A DNA stretch of 64,000 nt from an uncultured Sutterella sp. GTDB taxonomy: Bacteria; Pseudomonadota; Gammaproteobacteria; Burkholderiales; Burkholderiaceae_F. Location of the stretch: the NCBI GenBank assembly GCA_900545335.1, contig UQYP01000001.1:1-64000 (forward strand), given 5' to 3'. Within the stretch, counting starts at the first letter, position 1; every line of letters begins with the position of its first letter. Below, piece by piece: positions 41,112-50,062 of this stretch. The position numbers and the translations under genes are program-made. Under the pieces are notes generated by a model. The model searched no databases and was not told the origin of the DNA. It worked only from the letters and a program-made list of their open reading frames with translations.

Positions 41112-42074
41112 ATGGTTCCTATGGTTCCGGACAATCTCATGGTCTTTACGGGCAATGCTAATCCCAAACTTGCCCATGCAGTCGCAGAACATCTCAATAT
41201 TCCCCTTGGTCAAGCTGTTGTAAGCCACTTCTCCGACGGTGAAGTGATGGTGGAAATTGACGAAAAAGTTCGTGGTCGCGATGTCTTTATTTTGCAAAGC
41301 ACCTGCTCCCCCACAAACGACAACTTGATGGAATTGATGATCATGGTTGATGCTTTGCGTCGCGCTTCTGCACGCCGCATCACCGCAGTCATGCCTTATT
41401 ACGGTTATGCCCGCCAGGATCGTCGTCCCCGTTCTGTTCGCGTGGCTATTTCGGCCAAAGTTGTCGCCAATATGCTTCAGTCGGTTGGTGTAGACCGCGT
41501 GCTGACAATGGATCTTCACGCAGACCAAATCCAAGGCTTCTTTGACGTACCTGTTGACAACATTTACGCTACCCCGATTCTGTTGCGTGAGCTGCAAAGC
41601 AGAAACTACGAAAATCCTGTCGTCGTCTCTCCCGATGTCGGCGGCGTAGTTCGTGCACGTGCCATGGCTAAGTCTCTTAATACGGATCTCGTCATCATCG
41701 ACAAGCGCCGTCCCCGTCCGAACGTTGCTGAAGTGATGAATTTGATCGGTGACGTTTCCGGCCGCACCTGCATCATCACCGACGACATTGTGGATACTGC
41801 CGGTACGTTATGCAACGCTGCCAAGGCTTTGAAGGAACGCGGAGCCATTAAGGTGTGTGCTTATATCACTCACCCGGTGCTCTCCGGCCCTGCTGTCGAA
41901 CGTATTACCAACTCCGATCTCGATGAATTGGTTGTAACCGACACCATTCCTTTGAACGAAGAAGCTCAAAAGTGCTCCAAGATCACCCAAGTCTCTGTGG
42001 CGGATATCTTCGGAGAAACGATTTCGCGCATTGCCAGAGAAGACTCTGTCAGCGCTTTGTTTGAAAACTGCTAA
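41112..42074 (+). CDS. prs: ribose-phosphate pyrophosphokinase
   Basis: A 320-residue PRPP synthetase: VFTGNANPKLA, VEIDEKVRGRDVFILQS, YGYARQDRRPRSVRVAISAKVVANM, and the PRPP motif CIITDDIVDTAGTL. It makes PRPP from ribose-5-phosphate and ATP for nucleotide, histidine and tryptophan synthesis; the phosphoribosyltransferase at 11995 uses this product. It is a class I enzyme. A short GAG precedes the ATG at 41112. Confidence 0.96.
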   Translation: MVPMVPDNLMVFTGNANPKLAHAVAEHLNIPLGQAVVSHFSDGEVMVEIDEKVRGRDVFILQSTCSPTNDNLMELMIMVDALRRASARRITAVMPYYGYARQDRRPRSVRVAISAKVVANMLQSVGVDRVLTMDLHADQIQGFFDVPVDNIYATPILLRELQSRNYENPVVVSPDVGGVVRARAMAKSLNTDLVIIDKRRPRPNVAEVMNLIGDVSGRTCIITDDIVDTAGTLCNAAKALKERGAIKVCAYITHPVLSGPAVERITNSDLDELVVTDTIPLNEEAQKCSKITQVSVADIFGETISRIAREDSVSALFENC

Positions 42075-42087
42075 TGGGCTGTTTTTA

Positions 42088-42117
42088 GGCGAGAAGAATC
42101 CTCTTCTCGCCTTTTTT
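42088..42117 (+). terminator. intrinsic terminator after prs
   Basis: GGCGAGAAGA (42088-42097), loop ATCC, TCTTCTCGCC (42102-42111), TTTTTT. Perfect 10-base stem. Confidence 0.92.
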
Positions 42118-42143
42118 AATAAAATCTGTAAAATTACGGCCTC

Positions 42144-42168
42144 GATTGTTCTTTTGAACAATCTTTTT
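42144..42168 (+). terminator. leader terminator before rplY (possible attenuator)
   Basis: GATTGTTC (42144-42151), loop TTTT, GAACAATC (42156-42163), TTTTT. It lies 27 bases beyond the prs terminator and about 50 bases before rplY, so it either backs up the first terminator or attenuates rplY. Confidence 0.75.
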
Positions 42169-42217
42169 GTTCCTAGTGGATGGTCGCGTCCCGGGAATTT
42201 TATTTTTGGAGAAAACT

Positions 42218-42856
42218 ATGAAAATCATCGCCACCACGCGTCAAGCGCAAGGTACGGGTGCGAGCCGCCGTCTGCGCCGCGCCGACAAGTTGCCCGGTAT
42301 TGTTTACGGCGGCAACGTTGCGGCCACGCCGATCGAGCTCGAACACAATCCGATTTTTTATGCATTGCGTAAAGAAAAGTTCCATGCTTCGATTTTGACG
42401 ATGGAATTGGACGGTAAGGATCAGCTCGTCGTTTTGCGTGCTTTCCAAATGCATCCGTACAAACCGCAAGTCATGCACATTGACTTCCAACGCATTAACG
42501 CTGACGAACCGGTCACCATGAGTGTTCCGTTGCACTTCTTCGGCGCTGAAAACAGCCCCGCTGTCAAGATCAGCAAGGGTATGGTCAGCCACGCTCGCAG
42601 CTCTATCGAAGTCAGCTGCTTGCCGAAGGATTTGCCTGAATTCATTTCTGTGGACTTGTCCGGCTTGACCGCTCAAACCACGATGCGTATCTCCGATATC
42701 GCATTGCCTGAAGGCGTTTCTGCTGTTGTTCACGGCAACGAAGATCCGGTTGTGGTCTCTGTTGTTGCTCAAGTTGAAGAAGAAACTGAAGCCACGGGCG
42801 ACGCTGCTGCAGCCGCTCCTGCTGCTGACGCTGCCGCTTCTGCCGAAGCTAAGTAA
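42218..42856 (+). CDS. rplY: 50S ribosomal protein L25/general stress protein Ctc
   Basis: A 212-residue L25 of the long CTC type: an N-terminal 5S rRNA-binding barrel (ATTRQAQGTGASRRLRR, PGIVYGG) and a C-terminal TL5-like domain, ending in an Ala/Glu-rich tail. L25 binds 5S rRNA at the central protuberance. ATG at 42218 with TTGGAGA upstream; an earlier start would fall in the leader hairpin. Flanked by terminators on both sides. Confidence 0.94.
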   Translation: MKIIATTRQAQGTGASRRLRRADKLPGIVYGGNVAATPIELEHNPIFYALRKEKFHASILTMELDGKDQLVVLRAFQMHPYKPQVMHIDFQRINADEPVTMSVPLHFFGAENSPAVKISKGMVSHARSSIEVSCLPKDLPEFISVDLSGLTAQTTMRISDIALPEGVSAVVHGNEDPVVVSVVAQVEEETEATGDAAAAAPAADAAASAEAK

Positions 42857-42872
42857 TTTTCAGCTTTTTCGC

Positions 42873-42908
42873 AAAAAAAGGATGCTCAATGAAGGGGCAT
42901 CCTTTTTT
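42873..42908 (+). terminator. intrinsic terminator after rplY
   Basis: AAAAAAGGATGC (from 42874) pairs with GCATCCTTTTTT (42897-42908), loop of 11 bases. Confidence 0.88.
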
Positions 42909-42984
42909 GTATCTGTCTCTTAATTCGAGGCGATTGCTTCCTCGCTAAAATAGACTCCGTTACTAATTTTGAAATATAAAAAAT

Positions 42985-43620
42985 ATGCCCGCAATCCGAT
43001 TAATCGTTGGCCTTGGCAATCCCGGCAGCGAATATGCAGAAACCCGACACAATGCCGGTTTTTGGTTTTTGGACCGCCTCGCTCAAAGAGAGGGAGTCTT
43101 TTTTCATGAAGAAAAAAAGTTTCTAGGCGATGTAGCCCGTATCCGTTTGGCCGGTCAGGATATATGGCTTTTAAAACCGTTGACTTACATGAATCGATCC
43201 GGGCAGGCAGTGGTGGCTTTGGCGCTTTATTACAAAATTTTGCCCGAAGAAATCCTAGTTGTTCATGACGAACTGGATTTAATGCCGGGTTGCATGAAAC
43301 TGAAAAAGGGAGGCGGCAATGCAGGGCACAACGGACTCAAAGATATTACTGAGAAGCTTTCTACCCCTAACTTCTGGAGGCTGCGCTTAGGGACCGGGCA
43401 CCCCAGATCTTTGGGAATGGCTCAACCCGTTGCCGACTTTGTTCTTCATGCCCCAAGCTGCGAACATAAAAATTTAATTGATGACTGTATCAGCGCAGCA
43501 CTAAAAACCAGCAACGATATTGCTACGGGCGACATGGCACGGGTTCAACGAACTATCGCCAAGTTCGGATCTCCGAAGGCTCCCAAAGAAGACAAAGAGA
43601 ACAAAAGTGAACAAGCCTAA
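42985..43620 (+). CDS. pth: peptidyl-tRNA hydrolase
   Basis: A 211-residue Pth: GLGNPGSEYAETRHNAGF (catalytic histidine in RHNAG), KPLTYMNRSGQAV, VVHDELDLMPG and GGGNAGHNGLKD. It frees tRNA from prematurely released peptidyl-tRNA. The C-terminus has a lysine-rich extension (SPKAPKEDKENKSEQA) that overlaps the next gene by 14 bases. Confidence 0.95.
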   Translation: MPAIRLIVGLGNPGSEYAETRHNAGFWFLDRLAQREGVFFHEEKKFLGDVARIRLAGQDIWLLKPLTYMNRSGQAVVALALYYKILPEEILVVHDELDLMPGCMKLKKGGGNAGHNGLKDITEKLSTPNFWRLRLGTGHPRSLGMAQPVADFVLHAPSCEHKNLIDDCISAALKTSNDIATGDMARVQRTIAKFGSPKAPKEDKENKSEQA

Positions 43621-44104
43621 ACCTGTTCTTCTGGTCAGTGCCTGTTTATTGGGACAGCCTGTGAGATATGACGGAGAAAGCAAACCTGCAGATTTAAGTC
43701 AACTTTGTGACTCTTTTTCTCTGATAGCAGTGTGTCCTGAATGTGCCGGCGGCTTACCCATCCCACGAGTTCCTTGCGAGATAGAAGAAACTAAAACAGC
43801 TGCCGATGTATTATCCGGTCACGGAAAAGTTATCGCTAAGACAGGTAATGACTGCACTGAAGCCTATATTAAAGGTGCTCAGCACTGCGTCAAAATAGCT
43901 CAAAAATACCAGGCTCACTGGGCGCTTCTTAAAGAAAAAAGTCCGGCTTGCGGAACCCATTTTGTCCATAGCGGTCATTTTGACGGACGTTTAAGAGCAG
44001 GTAAAGGGATTTTTGCAGAATTACTGTCTCAAACAGGGGTGAAGGTTTTTAGCGAACAGGAAATTAACAGCCTAAGGATTTCTGCGGAAAAATCATTAAG
44101 TTGA
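43607..44104 (+). CDS. DUF523-family protein
   Basis: A 165-residue protein with DUF523 features: VLLVSACLLGQPVRYDG at the start, AVCPECAGGLPIPR, ALLKEKSPACGTHFVHSG. The repeated cysteines (ACLLG, CPECAGG, SPACG) suggest metal or nucleic-acid binding, but the function is not established. GTG at 43607 keeps the domain entire and overlaps pth by 14 bases, pointing to coupled translation; alternative starts further upstream add sequence shadowing pth. Confidence 0.75.
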   Translation: MNKPKPVLLVSACLLGQPVRYDGESKPADLSQLCDSFSLIAVCPECAGGLPIPRVPCEIEETKTAADVLSGHGKVIAKTGNDCTEAYIKGAQHCVKIAQKYQAHWALLKEKSPACGTHFVHSGHFDGRLRAGKGIFAELLSQTGVKVFSEQEINSLRISAEKSLS

Positions 44105-44165
44105 AACTGTTAGCTCCCGAACTCAATGCTAAAATGCATCCATTAACTTATTTGGAAAAACAATC

Positions 44166-45260
44166 ATGGGATTAAAATGCGGCATCGTTGGCTTACCTAA
44201 CGTCGGTAAGTCCACTATTTTCAATGCTTTAACAAAAGCCGGAATTGCGGCAGAAAATTATCCGTTTTGCACAATTGAACCGAATGTAGGCATTGTTGAA
44301 GTGCCCGATCAGCGTCTGCAGCTGCTCGCTGATATCGTCCATCCGGCGCGTATTGTGCCCGCAGTCGTTGAATTTGTCGATATCGCCGGCCTGGTCGCAG
44401 GTGCCAGCAAGGGAGAAGGGCTGGGCAATCAATTCTTAGCCAATATCCGTGAGTGTGACGCAATTGCCCACATCGTTCGCTGCTTTAACGACGACAATAT
44501 TGTTCACGTCGCCGGCCATGTCAATCCGACAGAAGATATTGAAGTCATTAATACGGAATTAGCACTTGCTGATCTCGCTACGGTCGAAAAACTTTTGAAT
44601 AAATATTCCAAACAGGCTCGTCAGGGCGGAGACAAAGAAGCCTTAAAGCTTGTGACTGTATTGGAAAAAATTCAGCCTGTTCTCAACGAAGGTAAGCCCG
44701 CAAGACAGGTTGCTTTAACAAAGGAAGAAAAGGCCATCATTAAGCCTTTGTGTCTGTTGACCGTCAAACCGACAATGTATGTTGCCAACGTCGACGACAG
44801 CGGTTTTGACAATAATCCTCTGTTGCAGGCAGTTAAAGACTTCGCAGCCAAGGAAAATGCTCCTGTTGTAGCGCTGTGCGCAAAAATCGAAAGTGAAATC
44901 GCAGAACTGGATGAAGAAGACAAAAAGCTTTTCCTGGAAGATATGGGAATGCATGAAGCGGGGCTTGATCGTGTGATCCGCGCCGGCTATGATCTTCTCG
45001 GCCTGCAAACCTACTTTACGGCCGGACCCAAAGAAGTTCGAGCCTGGACCATCCACAAAGGCGATACCGCTCCTCAAGCCGCCGGAGTGATCCATACGGA
45101 TTTTGAACGAGGCTTTATCCGCGCACAAACGATCTCCTTTAATGATTACATTGAGCACAATGGAGAAAAAGGCGCTCAGGAGGCAGGCAAAATGCGCGCT
45201 GAAGGTAAGGACTATATCGTTCAGGATGGCGATGTGATGAATTTCTTATTTAATGTTTAA
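44166..45260 (+). CDS. ychF: redox-regulated ATPase YchF
   Basis: A 364-residue Obg-related P-loop ATPase: GLPNVGKSTIFNALT (7-21), FVDIAGLVAGASKGEGLGNQFL, then a coiled-coil insertion and a C-terminal TGS domain (AWTIHKGDTAPQAAGVIHTDFERGFI). YchF binds ATP, not GTP, and affects stress and translation. Conserved neighbour of pth. Stands in its own transcript or with pth and DUF523. Confidence 0.94.
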   Translation: MGLKCGIVGLPNVGKSTIFNALTKAGIAAENYPFCTIEPNVGIVEVPDQRLQLLADIVHPARIVPAVVEFVDIAGLVAGASKGEGLGNQFLANIRECDAIAHIVRCFNDDNIVHVAGHVNPTEDIEVINTELALADLATVEKLLNKYSKQARQGGDKEALKLVTVLEKIQPVLNEGKPARQVALTKEEKAIIKPLCLLTVKPTMYVANVDDSGFDNNPLLQAVKDFAAKENAPVVALCAKIESEIAELDEEDKKLFLEDMGMHEAGLDRVIRAGYDLLGLQTYFTAGPKEVRAWTIHKGDTAPQAAGVIHTDFERGFIRAQTISFNDYIEHNGEKGAQEAGKMRAEGKDYIVQDGDVMNFLFNV

Positions 45261-45319
45261 AATTCAAATAAGACTTTCACCTTTTGCTTTGTACAACTCT
45301 TTTAGGGAAACGTTGATCC

Positions 45320-45694
45320 ATGGCAACTGTGTTAGCAAAACGTAGAAGAGAATTTGGAGAACGGCTGCGCACCGAACGGGAACGTTTGGGCTATACCGAG
45401 CTGCAAATCGCACAGTTGCTGGGAGTTCCCCTTGAGATGTACCAAAAGTACGAATTAGGGCAGGAAGACCCGGGAATTTTTCGCATGCCTCGGTTAAACG
45501 ATTGCGGCTTCGATATTTTGTTCATTATCACCAGTGAGCGCCATAACCCCATCGAGGAAGAAAGTGAGTTATTGGCTCGTTTTCGGGAGCTCTCGAGCCG
45601 AGGACGCGATTCTATTTTCATGACCTTAGACGCCTTGGAGCGCCTTGCTCCAAATTTACGACAGACCATTCGTAACAAATGGCGCAATAAGTAA
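45320..45694 (+). CDS. XRE-like helix-turn-helix protein
   Basis: A 124-residue protein. Residues 10-60 look like an HTH_3/XRE domain (GERLRTERERLGYTELQIAQLLGV, then YQKYELGQ). The rest is helical with an acidic stretch (PIEEESELLARFRELS). It may be a DNA-binding regulator, but the short size gives no target. Isolated between ychF and the AsmA-family gene. Confidence 0.7.
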   Translation: MATVLAKRRREFGERLRTERERLGYTELQIAQLLGVPLEMYQKYELGQEDPGIFRMPRLNDCGFDILFIITSERHNPIEEESELLARFRELSSRGRDSIFMTLDALERLAPNLRQTIRNKWRNK

Positions 45695-45713
45695 AACATT
45701 CTAATTCTCTACC

Positions 45714-45730
45714 CGAAAAAACTTTTTTCG
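45714..45730. repeat. A/T palindrome CGAAAAAA-C-TTTTTTCG
   Basis: A perfect 8-base inverted repeat with a one-base centre between the HTH gene and the AsmA-family gene. It is too tight to fold as a normal hairpin and is more likely a DNA feature or a weak terminator. Confidence 0.3.
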
Positions 45731-45773
45731 TGCTATTTTCTCCAGAAAGATGTTCTCTTTAGGGACTGGTCTC

Positions 45774-47954
45774 ATGCGTATTCTTCGGACTCTTCTTTGG
45801 TTCATCTGCATCCTTGCACTGCTGGCGATTGGTGCAGTGGTAGCTCTGTATTTCCTTGTTACGCCGGATTCTGTCCAAAATCGACTTCAAGGCGCTCTTA
45901 ACCAGGCAGGCTTGACCATTCGAACCAACGAGCTGCCTGCCGTTAAGGTTCTGCCCACAGTTTCGATTTCTTTGCCGAGTGCTCAACTGTTTGACTCTCA
46001 AAATAAATTAATTGCTCAATATCGTTCTGCCCAGCTCACGGTAAGCCCTTGGTGGCTGGCATTGGGGCAAATCCATATCAACAAATTTTTACTGGATGGC
46101 TTCTCTCTTGAAAAAACAGATTGCCCGACCCCGTCGGATTGGCTGGCCGATAATATAACCAACCGGACTGCGCTGATTGACGGAATAACGATAGAGTCCA
46201 TTGAATTAAATGATTCCGACATCCACTTGAAATATCAGGATCGTCTGATTAATTTGCAGAATTTGCGGGCAATGATCGGCTCGCCTGCCCCGCAAATGCA
46301 TGCTCCCGTCGCGCTGACAACTCAACTTCAGCTGTTGCCCGATAATCTTCTGCTCGATGTTCAGGCAGGCTTTTCTTTAGACCTCAATATGGCCTCAGGC
46401 CGGATGTCGCTTGAGAATTTGTCCGTTAAAGCTGACGGAACCCAGGAAGGACGTTCATTTACCGCATCGGTGAGCTCACCTCTGACGCAGATCACCGCAG
46501 AAAATTTATACGCAAAAACCGCCCAACTGCAACTGATGAATGCGCCGACCTTCGGTGATATGTCTTTGTCTGTTGCCGAATTAAACATCAATGCCGAATC
46601 CGTACAGGCACCGGACCTCTATATTCAATACAGTAAAACAACCGGTTCTCAGGCAATTAAACTTGATTTACGCTCTCCGATCCTTTTTGATCGATTGCAA
46701 AACACAGTCAACGCAGACCATATACAGGGTGCCCTTGTATTGCCGGAACAAACAGAAAGCATTCCTATTTCCGGCAGTCTTAAGCTCGACTGGAACAGCC
46801 AAAAAGTTATCAGTGAACTTTTTGCGAGAGTCCACGGAGCTCCGATGAGTTTTCAGGGGGAAAGCCAGGGCTTTGATCATCCGGCTATTAACGGCAGCTT
46901 AGTTTTCGGCAGGTTAGAGCTATCGGATTTCTCAGTTTTGACTTCTTTACAAAGAGCACAAAAAACTCTCCCGCTTTCTTTAGGTTCTGCGGCTGAAACT
47001 AAAGACACCGCTGTTGATACTGCTTCGGAAAACTCAGAGGCTTCAACAACTGTTTCTGAAAATGATCAACCTGAACAGGCGGCAGAGGCTCAGGAAAACC
47101 TTCAGGGCGAAGAGCCAGCACAGACTGCTCAGGTCAATGATGCCGAAACAGAAAGCATTTCTGATGTCAAAACAAATCAATTTGACCTTCTCAATCATTT
47201 TGACTTTGACGGCTCACTTGCAGTGGGAGAACTGAAAGCCGGACCGGTTAAACTGGCCCAATTAAAGTCCTCCATGTCCGTTAAAAATGGAACTTTACGT
47301 CTGCCTGATGTTTCGGCTTTGACATACGACGGAAAGACCGAATTGGAGGCACAACTGAATTCCAGCGGTCATTGGAATGTTCTCTATCGGGCAGAAAGCA
47401 TTAATTTATCTGCTTTCATGCAAGACGCAGGCGGTAACAATAAAACAGGCGGTGTGATGGGACTGCAGGCCAATCTCTACGGAGATGGCTTCAGCAGAGA
47501 AACACTCTACGGCCAAATCGGTTTTTCTGCCGCCAGGGCTAAGCTTTTCGGGTTTGATCTCGATAGTGCTCTCAAAGAGCTCAAAGCCTTCCGTGAACCT
47601 GCGCAATCCGGTGATCAATTTACTCAGACAGAGCATATTGAAGGGTTAGTGACTATCCACGATGCTCAAGCCGATATTGAAAAACTTAATATCAATTTTG
47701 GTTCGGCTTCGGTACAAGGCGATGCTATTGTTAACTTAGAGGATCAAAACCTCTCGGGAACGATTCAAGGCCGGCATCACTCAGGCTTGCAACTCTTTGC
47801 CGATCTTTCCGGTCAGTGGTTCAATCCTATCGTTACGCTTGATACGCAAAAGGTTAAGGAAGTTAACAGATTAGTTCCACCTGCCAAACCGGCAGAGAAA
47901 ACCCAACCTTCCGGCTGGGATAAGTTAAGAAACTTTTTTAAGGAACGGTTTTAA
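45774..47954 (+). CDS. AsmA-family inner-membrane protein
   Basis: A 726-residue protein: one N-terminal helix (about residues 3-28) and a long periplasmic beta-rich body, in the style of AsmA/TamB bridge proteins. An acidic low-complexity segment (residues about 405-470, rich in Glu, Ala and Gln) sits in the middle, followed by the AsmA_2 region with ANLYGDGFSRETLYGQIGFSAA and GTIQGRHHSGLQLFADLSG. AsmA-like proteins help lipids move across the periplasm. AGGGAC at 45762-45767 favours ATG 45774 over 45750. Confidence 0.82.
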   Translation: MRILRTLLWFICILALLAIGAVVALYFLVTPDSVQNRLQGALNQAGLTIRTNELPAVKVLPTVSISLPSAQLFDSQNKLIAQYRSAQLTVSPWWLALGQIHINKFLLDGFSLEKTDCPTPSDWLADNITNRTALIDGITIESIELNDSDIHLKYQDRLINLQNLRAMIGSPAPQMHAPVALTTQLQLLPDNLLLDVQAGFSLDLNMASGRMSLENLSVKADGTQEGRSFTASVSSPLTQITAENLYAKTAQLQLMNAPTFGDMSLSVAELNINAESVQAPDLYIQYSKTTGSQAIKLDLRSPILFDRLQNTVNADHIQGALVLPEQTESIPISGSLKLDWNSQKVISELFARVHGAPMSFQGESQGFDHPAINGSLVFGRLELSDFSVLTSLQRAQKTLPLSLGSAAETKDTAVDTASENSEASTTVSENDQPEQAAEAQENLQGEEPAQTAQVNDAETESISDVKTNQFDLLNHFDFDGSLAVGELKAGPVKLAQLKSSMSVKNGTLRLPDVSALTYDGKTELEAQLNSSGHWNVLYRAESINLSAFMQDAGGNNKTGGVMGLQANLYGDGFSRETLYGQIGFSAARAKLFGFDLDSALKELKAFREPAQSGDQFTQTEHIEGLVTIHDAQADIEKLNINFGSASVQGDAIVNLEDQNLSGTIQGRHHSGLQLFADLSGQWFNPIVTLDTQKVKEVNRLVPPAKPAEKTQPSGWDKLRNFFKERF

Positions 47955-47966
47955 TCATGCGGACAA

Positions 47967-48003
47967 AATCGGGACTCGCAGTCAAAACGAAGTCCCGATT
48001 TTT
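47967..48003. terminator. terminator between the AsmA-family gene and ftsY
   Basis: AATCGGGACT (47967-47976) pairs with AGTCCCGATT (47991-48000), followed by TTT. The flanking A/T tracts serve both strands between the two convergent genes. Confidence 0.8.
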
Positions 48004-48011
48004 ATGGCGGT

Positions 48012-48938
48012 TTAGCCGACCAAGGCCTTGGCAAATTCTTCTGCGTTAAAGGGCTGCAGGTCCTCAATACTTTCGCCCACTCCGATGAAGTAAATTGGAA
48101 TCGGTTTATCGGCTCTCATTCGGCTGATCGCAACCAACACCCCGCCTTTAGCCGTACCATCCAATTTTGTAATAATCAGACCCGTTAAAGGCACCGCCTC
48201 ATCAAAAGCCTTTACCTGAGCGAGCGCATTCTGACCGTTGGTTCCGTCAATCACCAAAATCACTTCATGGGGAGCACCCTGCATGGACTTGTTCTGTGAG
48301 CGTGCAATTCTCTTTAATTCCTCCATCAGGCGAACTTGCGTCGTTAATCGACCTGCCGTATCGACAATCACCACGTCACAGCCGCGAGCCTTACCCGCAG
48401 AGACTGCATCAAAAGCAACAGCTGCAGGATCTCCGCCGGTTTGGGAAATGACTTCTACCCGGTTTCTCTCTCCCCAAACGGCGAGCTGCTCCCGAGCTGC
48501 AGCTCGGAAAGTATCGCCGGCTGCCAATAAAACGCTCTTTCCTTGAGCGGATAACCATTTACTGATCTTGCCAATGGAAGTTGTTTTGCCTGCACCATTG
48601 ACACCGACCATCATCATGACCAGAGGCTTTGCACGGTTTAGATCAATTGATCCTTCTGCGGGGCGCAACAGAGCAACGATCTCTTCTCTGAGAGCTTCTC
48701 TCACCTCATCTTGGGTCTTTAAGCCTTTTAACTGAATCGTGTCTCTTAACTTGGTTAAAAGCTCAGAAACGGTGCTCACCCCCATGTCGGCGGATATCAG
48801 TGCGAATTCAAGCTCCTCGAGGAAATCTTCATCAACTTTTCCTCCCGTAAAAAGTCCGATAATATTGACTCGGGTTTTGTGCAAACCGTTTTTTAACCGA
48901 TCCAACCAACCCGTTTTTTTATTTTCAGTCGTTATCAT
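48012..48938 (-). CDS. ftsY: signal recognition particle receptor FtsY
   Basis: A 308-residue FtsY with NG domains only: GVNGAGKTTS, DTFRAAAREQL, VDTAGR, TKLDGTAKGG, and the ending GESIEDLQPFNAEEFA. It delivers ribosome-SRP complexes to SecYEG. The long acidic A domain of E. coli FtsY is missing; the N-terminus starts directly in the N domain, which is common outside enterobacteria. The start at 48938 leaves 6 bases to rsmD on the opposite strand; no clear ribosome site is visible. Confidence 0.93.
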   Translation of the reverse strand: MITTENKKTGWLDRLKNGLHKTRVNIIGLFTGGKVDEDFLEELEFALISADMGVSTVSELLTKLRDTIQLKGLKTQDEVREALREEIVALLRPAEGSIDLNRAKPLVMMMVGVNGAGKTTSIGKISKWLSAQGKSVLLAAGDTFRAAAREQLAVWGERNRVEVISQTGGDPAAVAFDAVSAGKARGCDVVIVDTAGRLTTQVRLMEELKRIARSQNKSMQGAPHEVILVIDGTNGQNALAQVKAFDEAVPLTGLIITKLDGTAKGGVLVAISRMRADKPIPIYFIGVGESIEDLQPFNAEEFAKALVG

Positions 48939-48944
48939 TAACGT

Positions 48945-49574
48945 ATGCGTCCATTGAAAAAACAAAACCAATCACAAAGCGTAAGTTTACCAAGAGCGAG
49001 AGGGACAGGTACCGTCAGAATAATCGGCGGTATGTGGCGTCGGACGCCTTTGAGTATCACAGATCTGAATGGCCTCAGACCGACGGGTGACCGAGTCCGT
49101 GAAACGCTTTTTAATTGGCTCAATCATATTTTTGGAGACTTTTCAGAAATTCAGGGCTTGGATCTGTTTGCAGGGTCCGGTGCATTGGGATTTGAATTAG
49201 CCAGCCGAGGGGCGCAATCCGTCACGCTTATAGAAAAGAATAAAGCGGCCTATGCCAAATTATGTTCCATGCGTGAAAAACTCAAAGCCGAGACTCTTTT
49301 AGATATTCACTGCGGTGATTGTTTTACTCTCTTGCCTTCTTTCGGAAAAAAATTCGACATTATCTTCATTGATCCCCCATTTGCTTTTAATTTGCATGAA
49401 AAAGCCATTAAATTATCTCTTCATTATTTGACTGAAAACGGACTTCTTTACATTGAATCGCCTCGGCAATGGGACGCTGCCATCTTATCTGACTTAAAAT
49501 TAAAAGTTGTACGACAGGCTGATGCCGGAGCGGTCAGCTTCCGTTTAGTGGGACGCTCATTGGAAGAAAAATGA
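48945..49574 (+). CDS. rsmD: 16S rRNA (guanine966-N2)-methyltransferase
   Basis: A 209-residue Rossmann methyltransferase: VRIIGGMWRRTPL, RPTGDRVRETLFNWL, LDLFAGSGALGFELASRGA and the catalytic motif FIDPPF. It methylates G966 of 16S rRNA. An N-terminal basic arm of about 25 residues precedes the domain. Overlaps coaD by 4 bases and starts only 6 bases from divergent ftsY. Confidence 0.93.
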   Translation: MRPLKKQNQSQSVSLPRARGTGTVRIIGGMWRRTPLSITDLNGLRPTGDRVRETLFNWLNHIFGDFSEIQGLDLFAGSGALGFELASRGAQSVTLIEKNKAAYAKLCSMREKLKAETLLDIHCGDCFTLLPSFGKKFDIIFIDPPFAFNLHEKAIKLSLHYLTENGLLYIESPRQWDAAILSDLKLKVVRQADAGAVSFRLVGRSLEEK

Positions 49575-50062
49575 CAATCGCTATTTACGCAGGAACATTT
49601 GATCCCTTTACTCTCGGACACGAAGATGTCCTTCAGCGTGCCCGACAGATCTTTGACAAAGTTATTGTTGCTGTTGCGGCCGATACCGGTAAAAATACTT
49701 TCTTCACCTACGAGGAGCGGGTTCATCTTGCCCAAAGTGTGCTTGAAGGTATTGACGGAGTCGAAGTGGTGGGTTTTGAGGGCCTGCTCAGTGAATTCGT
49801 TCGAGTAACCGGAGCAACAGTGTTAATCCGCGGAGTCAGAAACGGAAGTGATTTTGATTACGAAACCAGAATGGCTTGTGTCAACCACGCACTCAATGAA
49901 AATGTTCAAACCGTATTTTTCCCACCGATCAACGGTACACAGTCAATTTCCGGTTCCCTTGTCAGAGAAATCCATCGGCTGGGTGGGGATGTTTCGGCAT
50001 TTGTCAGCCCCATTGTCTGTGAAGCCTTAGCCTCTAAACGTTCTGGAGCGAAGACATGGTAA
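49571..50062 (+). CDS. coaD: phosphopantetheine adenylyltransferase
   Basis: A 163-residue nucleotidyltransferase: AGTFDPFTLGHEDVLQRA with the TxGH motif, LLSEFVRVTGATVLIRGVRNGSDFDYE, and INGTQSISGSLVREI. It makes dephospho-CoA in coenzyme A synthesis. Coupled to rsmD upstream and overlapping ppx by 7 bases. Confidence 0.95.
   Translation: MTIAIYAGTFDPFTLGHEDVLQRARQIFDKVIVAVAADTGKNTFFTYEERVHLAQSVLEGIDGVEVVGFEGLLSEFVRVTGATVLIRGVRNGSDFDYETRMACVNHALNENVQTVFFPPINGTQSISGSLVREIHRLGGDVSAFVSPIVCEALASKRSGAKTW

Noticed and set aside
40938..41597. 219-codon minus-strand ORF across tRNA-Gln and prs
   Set aside because: It runs through a tRNA, its terminator and the prs coding region, so it is a shadow frame.
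45714..45730. Terminator at the CGAAAAAACTTTTTTCG palindrome
   Set aside because: The arms are separated by one base, so a stable hairpin loop cannot form without melting several A-T pairs.
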